Shown here: piece after piece, positions 24,843 to 38,601 of the stretch | How positions within the stretch are numbered: position 1 is the first letter of the stretch | Layout of the letters: each line of letters starts with the position of its first letter | Source of the DNA: Cucumis sativus | Taxonomy: Eukaryota > Streptophyta > Magnoliopsida > Cucurbitales > Cucurbitaceae | Length of the DNA stretch: 64,000 bases | Direction of reading: 5' to 3' | Assembly: GCF_000004075.3 (NCBI RefSeq) | Contig: NC_026657.2 | Span: 9,920,001 to 9,984,000, forward strand | Made by a program: the position numbers and the translations under genes | The notes under the pieces: generated by a model | What the model was told of the DNA's origin: nothing | What the model saw: the letters and a program-made list of their open reading frames with translations, nothing else | Databases searched by the model: none

Positions 24843-27800
24843 TCAGTGTTGAGGGGTCAGAGAAGGGAAAGATGGAATTGACTGCAGTATCAATTTCCGA
24901 CCCGTTCGTGGCAGTGGCGATAAACCGAAATCACTCTGAGGAGGAGATATCCTCTTGCTGTTGGGGGAACCAGTCTTCACGCCTGCTCCAGGAGAGCATT
25001 CGCCACGAAGAATATCTGGCATTTCATCTTCCAAAACAGGTTTAGTGTTTATCCCAAGATCCGGTTGGGCTCGGAGGATATTCGGTTTTTCAAGCTTGTG
25101 GCCAGCATAAAATCCAGATGAGGATCCAACATTTAGAAAAGAAGAACGCAGGGGCTTGCTTCTTGAAGAGAATGGCAGGGCAACCAATTGCCTGCACATG
25201 CAGAAATTGTCAACGCTTCTACAGTAATGAACATGTTAAAATTGTTGTTTAGCTGAAGATTTAAGAGAGGTACCTGGAAAGTTGTAATGGAGTTGAGGGA
25301 ATAGCAGAACCTGGGTTCTGCTCTTCGTTATTCTGTATTTCAGGGCCTTGCAGACCTTTGTCCATCATGCTTTTATGGTTTGCTTCTGTTTCTTCTTCTT
25401 CTAATTCAGCTTCTAATCCTAATATAGAAGACCCTGAAACAAAAATAATCTATACTATCAGGGAAAATTGTGTGAGGAATACAATCTGTATATCAGATGC
25501 ACAATAAAACCAGTCAATCAGAATGCAATCAAGATAATCAAGCGGAATCACCAATAAAACTCACCATCCTTTCTTCCAAATGCATTTTTACAACCCTCAC
25601 ATCTGCAACTAATGGAGCATCCAACACCACCCTTTGAGAAAGACAAATGGTTTAAATAAGATCCGGCTCAGGAAAATAATAATGATAATTATAAAAACAT
25701 GTATATCCAAGGGGTAAAACCTGATAGCATTCACAATATTTCTTAAGACAACTTGATTTCTTGCAGTTGCATCCTCTTTTATGCCGTGCAGATGCTGGGG
25801 TTTTGTTAGATTCATCCTGAAAGAAACAAATTTACCATGTCATCATCTTGCAACTTCACAATAAAGAAAAATCTAAACAGAAATTTTCATACCCCAGGTT
25901 CTGGAAGAGAATCCGAGTTCCTGATCACTTTGGGAGCAAATGCAAGTGGATTGCGAGATTCAATCTGCTTACGAGTTGCAAGAACGGTATCTTCATGAAT
26001 AGGTTTGTTGAAGCAATCTTGACATGAACATGGCTCAATACAGTAAACGCCAGCTGCAAAGCATTCACAGTAACTGCAAATAGAGGACAAAAGTCAAATA
26101 CAACATTTACGAAGACAAGTTCAAAAGTACATGAATTTCCCACCATAACCCCCAAATTTTTATTCAGAAACCAAGTGCCTGCAGGGCAAGTAGATCGCGA
26201 GTTTCTTGTATTATCAAAATGATTCAATCAGACTGCTGGAGTTGGAACTCACAGTTTTAAACACTTGGACTTTTTGCAGTTACAGCGTTTGCATGATGAC
26301 TCAGTTTCTCCAGCAGGTTCCAACCTACGCCTGCAAAACCATTAGGCCTCCGTTATAGATAACAAGATGATGCAGCTAAATATCAAAGTTAAAGAATTTC
26401 ATGTGATAGCCATTTCATTAAAAATGTTTGACTTGCCTCTTCTTTTTGGGACTATTTTGGTTGAAATCTTCAGCAAGCACATATGCAGATGCCCTAGCAC
26501 CATCTTCCTCATTTTGCGCTCCATTCCCTGATGGATCCATGTCCCTCTCAGTAACAGCTGATGTCAAGAGAGGATCCAGTCCACCTGAAGGTGAATGGCA
26601 TGAAGCACTTGAATTGGGCAAATTCAGTTGCCTCTCAGATGAAAACTTGTCGTGGTTGAGATTTTTAGCATCCTTTGAAGTTGTTGCCAAAGCATTCAAG
26701 TGTAAACCTATTCCAGTTAAAACACATCTGGTTGCAACACCACCAGACTTATAAGGGACAAGTTGTTTATCCATGGACGCTGTCTTCTCTTCTGAACGCT
26801 TCGACACAGAACCACCATTTGAACTATCTTCTAAGTTTTTTCTTCGACTAACTGCAGCCTCAAAGTCCAGACACCGCCTCCGCATACCACGATACAGATT
26901 AGACGCCGGCTGTTAGCAAACAACAAGCCATAACTAATATTATTAAATATCCAGAACATATTGCATTACTTAATAGCTAAAAAAGAGTTCATAATCGAAT
27001 CTAACCTAACAAGATACTCAAAATTAATGGGATTGACGAATGGTGAAACATGCTCTATATGTTAGTACAGCAGATTCAAATTGGCATGTTACAAGGTAGT
27101 GGCTTAGCAATTAGGGTAATGAAAACATTGAAAAGTTTAGTTTAAAAGAAATATATGAGGTTATCCTTTATGATCAACATGTATTCTTTTCCTTATCTCA
27201 ATTTCATTGCCCATTATTTCCTTGAAAATCTGGCATGCATGATGCAAAAAGTTGAACCACGGAATTTTCATAAAATGTTTCAGTGGAGACAGTTAAACGT
27301 TAATACCTTACAATCATCTGCTATATATCTAGCCACTTCATCATCTGTTATTTCCCTACTCATAGAGTTACTTGAATTTGGAAAGGAAAGGCTATCGATT
27401 CCTTGGTCCATATCTTTTAGTTCACAAGCTTCTCCAGCTTGAGATGACAAAAACTCAATTTCATGCTGTCCACCACTAGATTCTACTGGATCAGCAATTC
27501 TCATTTTTGACAGATCGGCATTGTCATTTTCCATGATCTGAGACAAGGTACTTGATGCAAACCCTGTCACAAGGTCTAATGGTTTCTGAACTAGTCGGAT
27601 AGCCTCCGAGCCATTGGGGGAGCTGAATATCAAAAGATCAGCACCTTCAGTCATTAAACTTTCCCAGTCATAACCAGTCCCCTCTCTTTCTTCAGTGTGG
27701 TTTATGACCTGCTTATTCCCTTCTGCTTCAGATGACCCATTCCCAGATTTATTTTTAACACAGGAGTCACTTAAAGCCAGATCTTCACCTGATTTTAGAA

Positions 27801-29074
27801 CACTATCTGGTAGCTTTTGGTCACAATCTGGACGAGAAGAATCGCTTTTTGATGCTTGTGGCTCCTCTTTAGTAGACTCTGGACGCTCAGAAGGCAGCTC
27901 AGTAGATGGATTAGAAAGAGAATCAGATTTTTCATCCGGTGGACTAGAGTCATCCTGCAATTGAGCCACATTCCCTGTAGCACCTCCATCAGTCTCAACT
28001 TTACTCCCATCTTCGGTAGAAAAGTCTGGTTTTGATAGATCTGAAATACTGTGTCTGTTGAAAAATAAAGTTTCAATTATATGAAGAGTTGAATACTGTA
28101 GCGACATTTCCTTGCAAGTAATTTTTTGAAAAAAACATCTTAAAAAGGCTTAAAAGGGGTCTGTACTTCACCTTCTTAAGAATCTAGATTCCTTGTAAGA
28201 ACTGGCATGTGGTGAAGTAAAAACCGATGGAAGGGAAGCAAAACTAAGAGAGTTGAACGTCTGAGAAGTATGTATGGACTTAACAGGTTGAATCGGAGAA
28301 AGATTATTGATGTAGTTGAAAACTGGGGAATCCTGCATCATCAATAATTCACTTGAGACATGAAAAGAAAAATGAAGTATGAAGCCAATCTAATGCATAA
28401 ACACCCCCACCCTCTCCCCCAAAGGAAAACGGAACACCAAGCAAAGCCACCACAGAACTTCAAAAGCCAGTAAACACTGTTTCTAAGTATGAAACCACGA
28501 GCCAAAACCAAGATAGAGATCTACTCTAAAGCTTGGTGAACCGCAACCAATTTTCAAATTTCAAAGTAACAGTAAAAAGGACCCGAGCATAGAAACAGAA
28601 CCACGGCCTTTATGAAAGCAAATGTTGCCGAAATTGGAGATCTGAACCTTGAATTCAAAAGGCTCAAGGAAGTCAGTCCTCCACAGACCATCAAAGAGAA
28701 ATCAGTAGAAAAACAAACGTCAAATTCACCAAATTAAAAACTTAGAAAACACTATTTTCGTGAAAAACCAACCAAAGCCCACAAAGATAACAGATCAAGG
28801 AATTCACAAGACAAATCCAAAGCATGCAACCAACACATCCCACAAAAGCAGAAATGGGATCGGCCAATTAAGGGTATAGAAGTCAACGAAGTAGAAATCA
28901 AAGAACATGCACAAAAACAACAAACCAATCCGAACCCAGATGACAAAAACTCCCAAAATAACCATAAAACACAATCAAACAGCAAAAGGGTCACCCCCAT
29001 TTGAAATGAAAGCCATCCACCTCAAATTTAGAGACGGAAGTAGAGCCGATCTGGTTCCTTTCCGGAGTGTCCAT
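24843..29074 (-). CDS. TCX2: TSO1/TCX2-like CXC (CRC) domain DNA-binding protein
   Basis: CRC proteins are nuclear DNA-binding regulators of cell division; plant TSO1 and its relatives act in floral and stem-cell control and in DREAM-type complexes. The ten coding exons (minus) are 29074-29021, 28332-28172, 28054-27307, 26909-26437, 26330-26253, 26073-25893, 25816-25721, 25631-25565, 25433-25274 and 25191-24843; phases agree and give 788 residues. The N-terminus has the family motif [20 protein letters not shown]. Exon 4 starts [17 protein letters not shown], also conserved in TSO1-like proteins. Two Cys-rich CXC motifs lie at about residues 492-530 ([19 protein letters not shown]) and 581-615 ([17 protein letters not shown]), separated by the hallmark linker RNPLAF. 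The intron after exon 4 begins with GC instead of GT. Arabidopsis has three related genes (TSO1, SOL1/TCX3, TCX2), so the exact symbol is uncertain. Confidence 0.95.
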
Positions 29075-29350
29075 GTCGGCAAGCTAAATGGGTTGTTCCA
29101 GCATCCCTCAAGGAGACGACCCAAAAGCAAAAAAAAAATCAAAGAATCACTCACTAATTAGCTACTCCCACCACTGCTCTCTTCGGTTACTGACTCTTAG
29201 GTTTCCCCTCTTAACCTAGCTTTCTTTGTTCTTAGTAAAATGGGGTCTTAGAAGATGAGATTCAAAGGAGCGGGAAGGCGGGATAGTAGATTTTCTCGTG
29301 GGGATAACCCAAGACCCTACCGCTGAGTCCCACCACAATCTCCCACACTC
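29075..29350 (-). promoter_or_regulatory. Leader and promoter region of the TCX gene
   Basis: Upstream of the start codon at 29074 (minus strand) the DNA is locally GC-richer than the AT-rich region further out, as expected for a leader and core promoter. I see no clear TATA box. The boundary is approximate. Confidence 0.4.
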
Positions 29351-31324
29351 TCCTCTTCACAGCTGTCGATGTGTTAATACAAAAAAAATTGCCCTTCTTT
29401 AGCTTTTTCACAGTAAAATTTTCAATTTTTTTTTTCTCTTTTTCTTTTTTTTCAATCTTCTTTATTGTAATAAACTGTTATCTACTAAACTATTTATAAA
29501 AAAGTAACGTATGGTTGTATGATTCTGCTTTTCTGGGTAATGGATTTTTCTGCCTCTCTCTCTATTTTCAATTTTTTATTTACTTCTTTTTTCTTTTTCT
29601 TTTTTCTTTGTTCTTTTTTCTTTCTCCTTTAATCCTTGTTTTTACCTATGCCTCTTTTTTCCATAGTCATTGAGTGGATTTCAATTTTCTGGGTTTTTCT
29701 ATTGTTTCCAAAGTTATGATGATTATTATTGTTTGTTGAAAATAAAGCATTTAATTTTTCACATCATCATTTTTCACCTTGTGAATTGAATTGAATCTCC
29801 AAGGCTAAAAAGGGTTTGTTTCACACTCCTAAGTTGAAATTGTGTAAGATTCTTGTGTAGCATTGACAATTATAGGACTGTTATAGTATCAAAGCTAATA
29901 AATTTATACCTTATGTAAAAAAAAATTTAATGCATTGGTTGCTCAATAAAAGTTTTATTATGAAATAATGATAATATTAATTGAATCATAGTTAATTTTT
30001 GCAACTTTATTTAATGAATATGACTAAACTTTTCTGCTTTTCTTACTTTTAGTATATCATCTTTTTTTTTGTTTTTGTTGCGTGTGCTTTTGCGGCCGGA
30101 CATGACGATATATCGTAAATGAATAAAATTATCGAAATTGAAAAGATCTATATATATAAATATATTATAATATTTTGTTAATTAAAATTTTGATCTTACT
30201 TATAGTATGTTTTTATGTAAATGTGGTAAATGTATTTGTAGATAAGAAAAAAATATCTCCATTTGTAGTTTTAAATTTTAAATATTGAATTATAGTTTTC
30301 ATATCAGTCCATTTTCAAGGTATAATCTTACTAATATAGATAGTTCAATGTGAATGTACGATAGAATGAATAGATTACATCTTTGTAAAATAAATCACAA
30401 CAATTAATTTTACTTCCATATGAGAGGTGTTGTTGAATAATAAAATAAAGTGAAATACAATGAATCCCCTATGCATCGATCAAATTCAGAACACGAGAGT
30501 ATAACCATGAAAAATATTACTTAAAAGAGTTTGCTCAATAGAATTCTTAAAAATTCAACATTATTAGTGTTACACCACTGGAAAGCACTAATAAAATCAT
30601 GATATTTTACATATTTTTACCAATCTATACAACACGATTCACACGTTAGAACACTATTCATCAATATAACTTAAAATGTATATTGAATTTAATATTAAAA
30701 TTAATTTGAGGTATTCAAATTTGTTAGTTTGAACTACAAATAAATAGTTCGTACAAATTACAAACTTTTATTTTATTCGTCAAGTAAACACTTAGACTAC
30801 AATGAATCTACAATGTTGTTTATTAAAACATAGATTATAGTCTCCTTAGAACCTGTATACCTTTATCAAATTGATATTCAATTTATTAAAAATAAAATAG
30901 ACGGTTATTATAGTCTCGTTATAATATGCGTACTTTTTATCATATTTTTTAATTTTAAACTATCATATATGCACAAGTACTCAAATATCTAAAAAGAAAA
31001 AAGAAAAGGTAGGTGCTTCCCCTATTACAAGTGTATGATTATAATATGAATTATTTAAATTTATTATTAACTTTGATGAATTTATAAAACGAAATAAATG
31101 TGAGAATAAATGAATAAAGTTATGGTTTTTAATTTGTGATAGGAAAAAAAGCTAAATTTTGGTACTTCTGTATTTCTCTGAAGGGTCTGACAGTAAAAGA
31201 AAATAGTAAAAATTAAAAGAAATAACTGACAAAGTCCTAAAATAGCGAAATGGAATTTAATTTATAAATACACAAACTGTACTAAATGTAATTTTATTAA
31301 AATTAAATTAATTCCTTTTAAACG

Positions 31325-31470
31325 AGCATTAAAGGGCGGGAAACAGGGGATGACGTAATAGTTACTCTACATTGATGAGCATTCAATCTTCGGTGCACAC
31401 GAGCTTTTTGTGCCATTTTCCACCTTCCCCTCCCCCACGCGCCCTTCACGTGCCACCTCCCTCCTCTCTT
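31325..31470. promoter_or_regulatory. GC-rich islet with E2F-, TGACG- and G-box-like motifs
   Basis: Within very AT-rich DNA, this block contains ggcgggaaa (31336-31344; in reverse, the E2F consensus TTTCCCGCC), tgacgtaa (about 31351) and cacgtg (about 31448), followed by a CT-rich stretch. Together these look like a promoter or distal enhancer, but no coding sequence follows on either strand. Function is inference from motifs. Confidence 0.35.
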
Positions 31471-33239
31471 TTCCATTCTTTTTTCTATCCCTTCCAATTA
31501 ATAAAACAATATATATTCAACATTAACATATATAATTAATACCTTTACCCCATCAACTCTACCCATGTTGGATATTTTATTTTTATTGTTTAATATGTTA
31601 AGTTTAATCTAAGAAAAAAAAAAGAAGTTATTTCTTTGTATAAGTAAGGGCTTTTTCCAACTTGACTCAATTGTTTTATAGCTCCTAATTACTCTTTAAT
31701 TAAAACCACAAATAACTAAGCTTAGAACATGAATCATCCATCTATCATAGTTTATGATTGGTTTACTACTAACCAAAAGTCAGACCAATATATACAAATT
31801 TGGAGAAAAAGAAGAAGGGTTTTTATTTAAATATCTTGATTTGTGGTGAAAAACATTATTTCTAGGCATTGCTTGGGAAAGTCAAAATGCAATTCCTCTT
31901 TGGTTGATAAAAGTAAGCATTGTACAAAAAGCTTTTACGTTATTTTCCAGCCTTTTTAAGGAACAATGACATTATTTCTTTAATTAACCCAATAATCAAA
32001 AAGATCATTTAATTTGATTGTGGTGTTGGGTCTAAAATTAGTAATTCACTTCTTAGTATAACTTGATGCTTTAAAGTCTCTCTCATTGTCACCTAATTTT
32101 TCCTATTAGTCATCAAATCATACTATTTCAATTATCTTACTTAATAAAGGTTGATATAAATTTATAATGCACTTTTTAATTACTTGGTTAAACACACTTA
32201 AATTGTTTTAATTAAGAACACATTGTACTTTGTTTTCTAATCAGTCAAATAAATAATTACTCCACCAAACATCAAGTTTTAATTAAATAAAAATGAAGGA
32301 GACCTAAACTCTAACACTCAGCCTAATTAAAAACTTTACTTTATAAACGTGACCTATGCTTTGTCTTGATATAGCTTGTCATAAATATAAATTGTCCATC
32401 ACTTTATTTGTAAAAACAAACACGTATATATATAATTTAAGGCCAAATTTGTCAATACTTGCTGCATCTTACTTTAGCATTATGCTTTATTGAGTTATAA
32501 GAAGCAATTAATCAGTAGCCAACAAATGAAAAAAATAGATTATGTAATAATTAATTAATTTGTTTCTTTAATAACTCACACCTATTTATTAGAGTTACTC
32601 AACCTTTGTGCTCTAATGGTTGTATTTTAAAATCCATAAATCTATTATAGAAGATGTTTATAAATTTTGGATGATAAATCCTATCTTTAATTTAAAAAAA
32701 AAAAATAAAAAAAGAATTTATGTGTTTTTTAGGTTTAGAGTTATTAATCATAGTTTGATAATGCAAAAAAACGAAACCAAATTAACATATTAAATGTGTA
32801 TTTTGATTTTAGTACAAACTTATTTTTCAAAGAAAACAAACCTTATTATTATTACCTCATCATGGAGTCAATAAAGGCATCTTGCTTCTGTGATACATCT
32901 GTAAAGTATTTATACATTTGACTTCTTTTCGAAAGAAAAAAGAATATATTTGACTAATGAAATTTTAGGACTCCCTTTCAAAATAACTAAATCAATAAAG
33001 GAAAATATCGCTTACCACTCCACCAAAAATAATATTCACTACTAATTTATTATCAATCTTTTTATTACCTTTTGTTTTTGTTTTTTTTTATAAAATAATA
33101 TATTAACATAAAATGATTATGGTGAATAAACTATTTTATAAAACTAAACAAATTTGAAAGCATAAAAGCATATAAAGTGTAATGGTCATAGTTGAATTCC
33201 AAAAAAGAGAATCCCTATTATTGGGGGGAATATTAGAAG

Positions 33240-33395
33240 GATAGAGGAGGGTCCATGTTTGTGGCGTGACACACACCGTGGCAAGAAGACACGTCAGCCT
33301 CGTCTTGCTGTGCTGGCAGAGGCGCGTACACAAATTGTCTCCATTTTCCATTTGGTACGACGTCCACGTCCACTTCCTTTCCCATTTTTCTCTCT
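33240..33395. promoter_or_regulatory. GC-rich islet with ACGT-core motifs
   Basis: This 150-base block (gtggcgtgacacacaccgtg ... gacgtccacgtcc) is much richer in G+C than its surroundings and holds several ACGT cores (acacgtca, gacgtcc, cacgtcc), the binding core of bZIP and ABA-response factors. A short open frame crosses it (33266-33451) but ends in low-complexity F/L. I see no gene next to it. Confidence 0.3.
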
Positions 33396-35010
33396 TCTTC
33401 TTTTCTTTATTTATTATTTATTTATTCTTTCACTTTAATTCATTTTTCTAACCCTAACACTGTATAAACTTATGTACTACTATTATCTTTGATGCCAATC
33501 ATTCATTTTCATTTCTTCCATTAAATGATATTATATAAGTCTTTTTTTCATTTTAATTTTTTTTATATTCTTTGTTTATAAGCTTAATTTAAAAACAAAC
33601 CAAAATGGTGCATTAGAATATCTACCATTTTTATATATATATATAGAAAATTGCTTAGCTTTTATTAATTTCTTCTAACTCGATTATGTGCAATTGGATT
33701 GTTAATTTTAATTACCTAACAAATGTGGATTCAAAAAACATAGGTAGGCACCACCAGCTATGTAATGCTAGCTATAACTATTCTTCAAAAAGTCTTGTTA
33801 CTTTATTTGCCATTCTCCACTTTTACTATCGGTCTAATATGCGATGCCTAATATATATTCATATTCATGTTAGTTTACTCAAAAGGTTGAAATTTAAATA
33901 ATGTTGGGATTTTCCACGTTTTTAATTAAATTAGAACACATTGTTTAATTAACTTAAGGACGGTTGTTTGCCACTTATTAGTGTTAACATGAAAACCCTT
34001 GGACTACAAGATCGCATGTTCAACACACTTATGTAGAAAAATAAAGGAAAAACATGGTATCAATTTCAAGGAAATTAAAGCTTGAACCAAGGATTAAGGG
34101 AGACAGAAGATACCATAAAGAGTTTCGAAAACTATAATTGCATAGGAAAAGTTTTAGTACAAAGCCTCAATTTTATTTTGAACGTTAACCTTATTTTTAA
34201 AAAATAGAGTTGGTTCATATATCTATAACATAATATTTACGAAAGCAATTTTTTTTTAATACGAACAAAGAGACAATTAAGAAATACAAAGCCTTCTAGC
34301 TTTCTTTTAAAGATTCCTTTTAAAGAGTAATATATTGATTTAATAGAATATCATATTGTGATACTTTCATCATCGATATTTTTTACTATAGTTCATTTTA
34401 GTGGATGTATACTAATTTTTTTTAAAAAGGTGACCATTTCCGTTTATTGATTTAAATGACTTGTAATGGTCTTTTTTTAATGTGTGGATAAAAAATAAAC
34501 ATATTTGAAACTAAAATCTATCAAAATTAAACAAAATATATTTTAACATGTAAATATTCATATATTTTATTCTACACAGCTAAGATTAAGCTTCAACGTC
34601 TTATTTGGATGGTTGAAATAAAACAAAAATGCTTTGAAATATGAATCAAATTTATGTTTTATTCAACCAATGTAACTTGTCAAACTTCACGTACCTTAAG
34701 GTTGCAATAAGCCACATCATGTCATAATTAAACATATATTAAGGTTCTACAATCCAAATAATAGAGAAATGTTTAATAAAAGCTCACATTAAAAAATTCA
34801 AATAACTTCATAATGAATTACTTGCTCTTAATCCTCTTTGTTGTGTCAATGAACTTCATATATATAATATTCAACCCAACTATCAAAATCCACAAAGTCC
34901 AAGCAAACTTTCTTTTGATAAACCTAAAAAGAGTCGACGCATATGAGACACCAACTAGTTTATTGAATTACAAAATTGTGTCAACAAAATTTTTAAATCT
35001 GCTGGTGAAG

Positions 35011-35042
<32 letters not shown>

Positions 35043-38000
35043 GAGGAAATGAAGTTGGTGAAGGAAAACAATTTAGAAAGTGATATATATAACTTTAGAA
35101 AGGTTATAGTAAAAGAAAAAGAAATGATAGTGTCGAGTGCATGTGGAAATAAAGGCATGCTTCATAAGGAATGCCACAGTACACCCCATGTCCATCATTA
35201 TATATAGATTCGGTGGCAGAGCATGAGAGACTCTCTCTATAATGTATAAATGCTTATATTCTTTATACTTATTAATTATTACAATTGCTATTATTTATTA
35301 TTTATTTTGATGGGGTCAAATTTGTCAGAGAGAGGGTTTTATAATTACAAACATTGACCAAGACAAGAAAATAATTAAATGGGTGTGTGTGAAACCAAAA
35401 ACCTAACCAAATTCCACCAAATACAAACGACTCGAAATTAAATATATTTAATAGAGTTTTAGTAGAAAGAAAAGGTTGTGTTTTTTATTTTGTCTTTGTT
35501 CTTATTGTCTTTCCTGCTTATGTGATCTTAAACTTTATTTAAGTAATCAATTATTATGTGTAGTCTAGGATTTAATTTAAGTAATCAGATTGTTTAGACA
35601 CCTTCTCTTAATTCATTACTTGTCTTTTTCGTCCTTGTATAAATATGCTTCACACATGTCATATATGATTGAACTTATAATTGATTCTACATAAAAACTT
35701 GACCCACAATAAAAATTGTATCTCAAAACTAAAATTTATACAATTATGTGAGTTTGGAAGTTTGATTTCAAAATTTATATAAACTCAAGATTTAGGATAG
35801 AATTTTTAATTTATAAAGTTTTTAAGAATATATATAGTTGCGACTATTTACTCTTTATTTTATTTTAACTTTTCAAAACTTTTTCAAAACTCCATGGCAT
35901 GAGTTCTTATCCTTAATTTTTTTTCCAAGAATTTAATTTGAAACAAAAATTGACTTTATGAGTTAAATGATTTATTAAATACAAAAATTAAAAGTTTGAA
36001 GCTTGTTAAACATATTTTTAATTCAAATTCAAATATCTATATCAAACAAGGCTTTATACGAACATGGTGAAGACTAAACTTGTTATTCAACATTCTAGGT
36101 ATGAAAAGAATACAATTTTATCGACTTCACATATTATTAAACTAAAAGAAAGAAAAATGTTTGAATCAAATTGCATTGTTAATTAAAGAATTTGAACATA
36201 AGATATGTAATGCAATGTTAAGGTTTTGGATAAACCCTAAGTATATTTCTATCGGATGGAACGCAAACATATTGAATGTTGAGTACTGTATTATAGAGTA
36301 AAATGGAGAAATTGAAGTCTGTATAAGAATTGAAGGAATAGTTGAATGAGGAAAGTTGAAAGCAATATAGATAGGAAAGTGGGAATTGACTTTATGTTGT
36401 TTGGTTGGTAGCTTTTAGGTTTAGTTTAGTTGGGGGACCCATTATGTTATGAGTTTTAGTACATAAAGAAAAAGATGGGGTTGAAAAAAAGGAGGGTTGA
36501 AGCTCTTCTTCCACTGTTTGGTGTTGTTTGTTTTTGTTATTGAAAAGAGAGTAGAATTGGGAGGGAATATGGGGGGAAAAATAAAGACCAAAAAGAAGGT
36601 TGCTGAAGTAAAAGAGCTTTATGTCTCTGACCCCATAAATCATATATATATATATAAGAATAATAATAAAAAAATCATGCACATGATAAAAACTCAAATG
36701 AACACACAACTCCCAAATAATAAGGATCTCTCTCTCCCCTTTTGACCTTCTTTCTTCTGTTTCTTAGAAACAACTATTATATTCTTTCCTTTTTATGCAT
36801 GTCTGATGCAGTGCAACTTGTACTGTTAAAATTCATTTTCATCACTGTTATATAGGTGATTCTTTTGGGAATGCATGTATAATAATCCATATAAAGTATG
36901 TAAATAAGTAACAAAGTTGATAAAATAACATGTTGAGACTAAAGATATGACACTTTAGTTACGAAAATGAAGATTACATTAATTCATGTGTATTAAAGCT
37001 AAGCTCAAATTAATGTGCTCAACTTCGATCAAAGATTGAGGTCAAACTTCATGAAATAGCTATATATATATATATATATATATGGGTCGGGGCATGTTCC
37101 AAGCATGCCTTAGCTAGACTCAAGACATCATTCCATATATGACCAAAATGCATCAAAGGAAGACGTGTTTTGATCTCATTTTCGACCTCATCCACACGTA
37201 CAAAACAAAGCACATTAATTAATTAACTATAAGATTATATCCTTAAAGCAGTCATGCAATATCCTAAATGGAATATCTTATAACTTCATATGAGATGACT
37301 TGAATTCAATTAGTTAGCTTCCACATTCTTTCACTCTTTAATTTTGACTTAAGCATTGAAGTGTGTTAGTGAACATCGTTAAATTTATCTAACTATAAAA
37401 GCTTATTAGTATTTTATCATTTATTTTGAAATTTACTATTCTTAGCATATATCGAACTCTAAAGTCCAATGTATATAGATTATGAGTTCTCTTGTAAATG
37501 ATGATATAACACTGTCGCACTATGCTAGTTTTCTATTTTGGCAAATTACGTTATTATACATTAAATTTATTGCCTGTGTTAGATGAGTTAGGTCATGTAT
37601 ATTTTCACGGTCTTCGTTTTGACTTATCAATAAAATTTAAAGATTAGTCTAAAGCACACATGTTAAAAAAAAATGTTTTGACAAACGAAAAACAAAAAAT
37701 AACGTGTCACTGAACGAGCATTTGATAGTAGTTTGAAGGAGTGAATAAACACGTTACCAAAATAGTTCTTCCATACTAATATTGAATATGAGAAGATAAG
37801 TTCATTACCAAAATCTTCAACATCAAGAAAGGTATAACTTTTTTTTTCGAAGTACAGAAAAGAAAAAGGTATAATATCTGATTTATATATATTCAAATTG
37901 GCATTATCAAAATAGCTTCAAAATTTAAACTTTTTTGTTTATTTTTTCTTCTTTACTTTTCGTATTTAAAGTTCGACGTCTCTTTCAATATCTTTCATAA

Positions 38001-38119
38001 TAATATTCAAGATGGCATAAATAATTAGAGTGATTATATATCCTCAAAATATATTATTGAAAACATTAAATTAATTAAATATTTAATTTTGTTTCTGCTT
38101 TTTTCTGTTGTCTCGTCAG

Positions 38120-38375
38120 TAGATGTGTAAACGGGTTGAAAGACAATTTCAACCTAACCTATGTTTTCGGATTGGTTGGGTTACTAACCCAAATTAAACT
38201 TTAAATCTAACCAAAATATGGGTTGAGTTGTCGAATTGTATAATTTTTTTTTTTGTTTGTTTCTAAATTTTAATGTTTGCAAAGTTCAAAGTTGTTAATT
38301 GTTCAAAATTAAAGGAGAGGGATGTAACACACTGCTTCAAAGTGACAAAGTTAACTTAATTATTTAACTTTTATT

Positions 38376-38430
<55 letters not shown>

Positions 38431-38601
38431 TATATATATTATTAATTAGAATTGAGTTGGGTTGAACCAAAATTTTTAACCCTCCACCTCGAAATCGAAT
38501 CCAATTCGAAAAAGTTCAAAATTTTCAACCCAACCCAACTCGTATAATATGAGTTGGGTTGTTCGGATTGTCAGATTACTTGACTTATTCTTACCTCCCT
38601 A
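38120..38601. mobile_element. Candidate hAT-like MITE with internal (AT)n expansion
   Basis: The element starts with tagatgtgtaaacgggttg and ends in ...cttacctcccta, so the two ends form imperfect terminal inverted repeats of the type TAGGnnnGTAA. The interior is rich in GGGTTGGGTT/AACCCAACCC motifs and holds an (AT)n tract at 38380-38440. A shorter relative at 53170-53404 shares the left end (gtaaacgg), the AACCCAACCC core and the right end (gtcagattact). Such TAGGG(G)TGTAAAnGGG ends resemble hAT-type MITEs. A clear 8-bp target duplication is not visible for this copy. There is no transposase frame. Confidence 0.5.
38378..38440. repeat. Long (AT)n microsatellite
   Basis: More than 55 bases of almost perfect alternating AT lie inside the candidate MITE. 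Such runs are self-complementary and prone to length change, so this is a likely polymorphic marker and also a place where assembly length may be wrong. Confidence 0.9.

Larger units (their letters stand above)
29351..38119. other. Gene-poor AT-rich region of about 9 kb
   Basis: No protein domain is recognisable on either strand. Two GC-richer islets with promoter-like motifs stand out (31325-31470 and 33240-33395) and are listed separately. Microsatellites include (AT)n and (GA)n near 35009-35042 and (AT)n near 37062-37082. The minus-strand frame at 36392-36709 (105 residues) and the plus-strand frame at 33686-33901 are low-complexity and unsupported by splice or domain evidence. Confidence 0.6.

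Noticed and set aside
36392..36709. Minus-strand frame of 105 residues in the gene desert
   Set aside because: It is rich in F, I and Y from AT-rich DNA and has no domain or splice sites of note.
37084..37115. Short inverted repeat ggcatg...gcatgcc as a miRNA precursor
   Set aside because: The stem is only 6-7 bp, far too short for a plant miRNA hairpin, and no known mature miRNA sequence matches.
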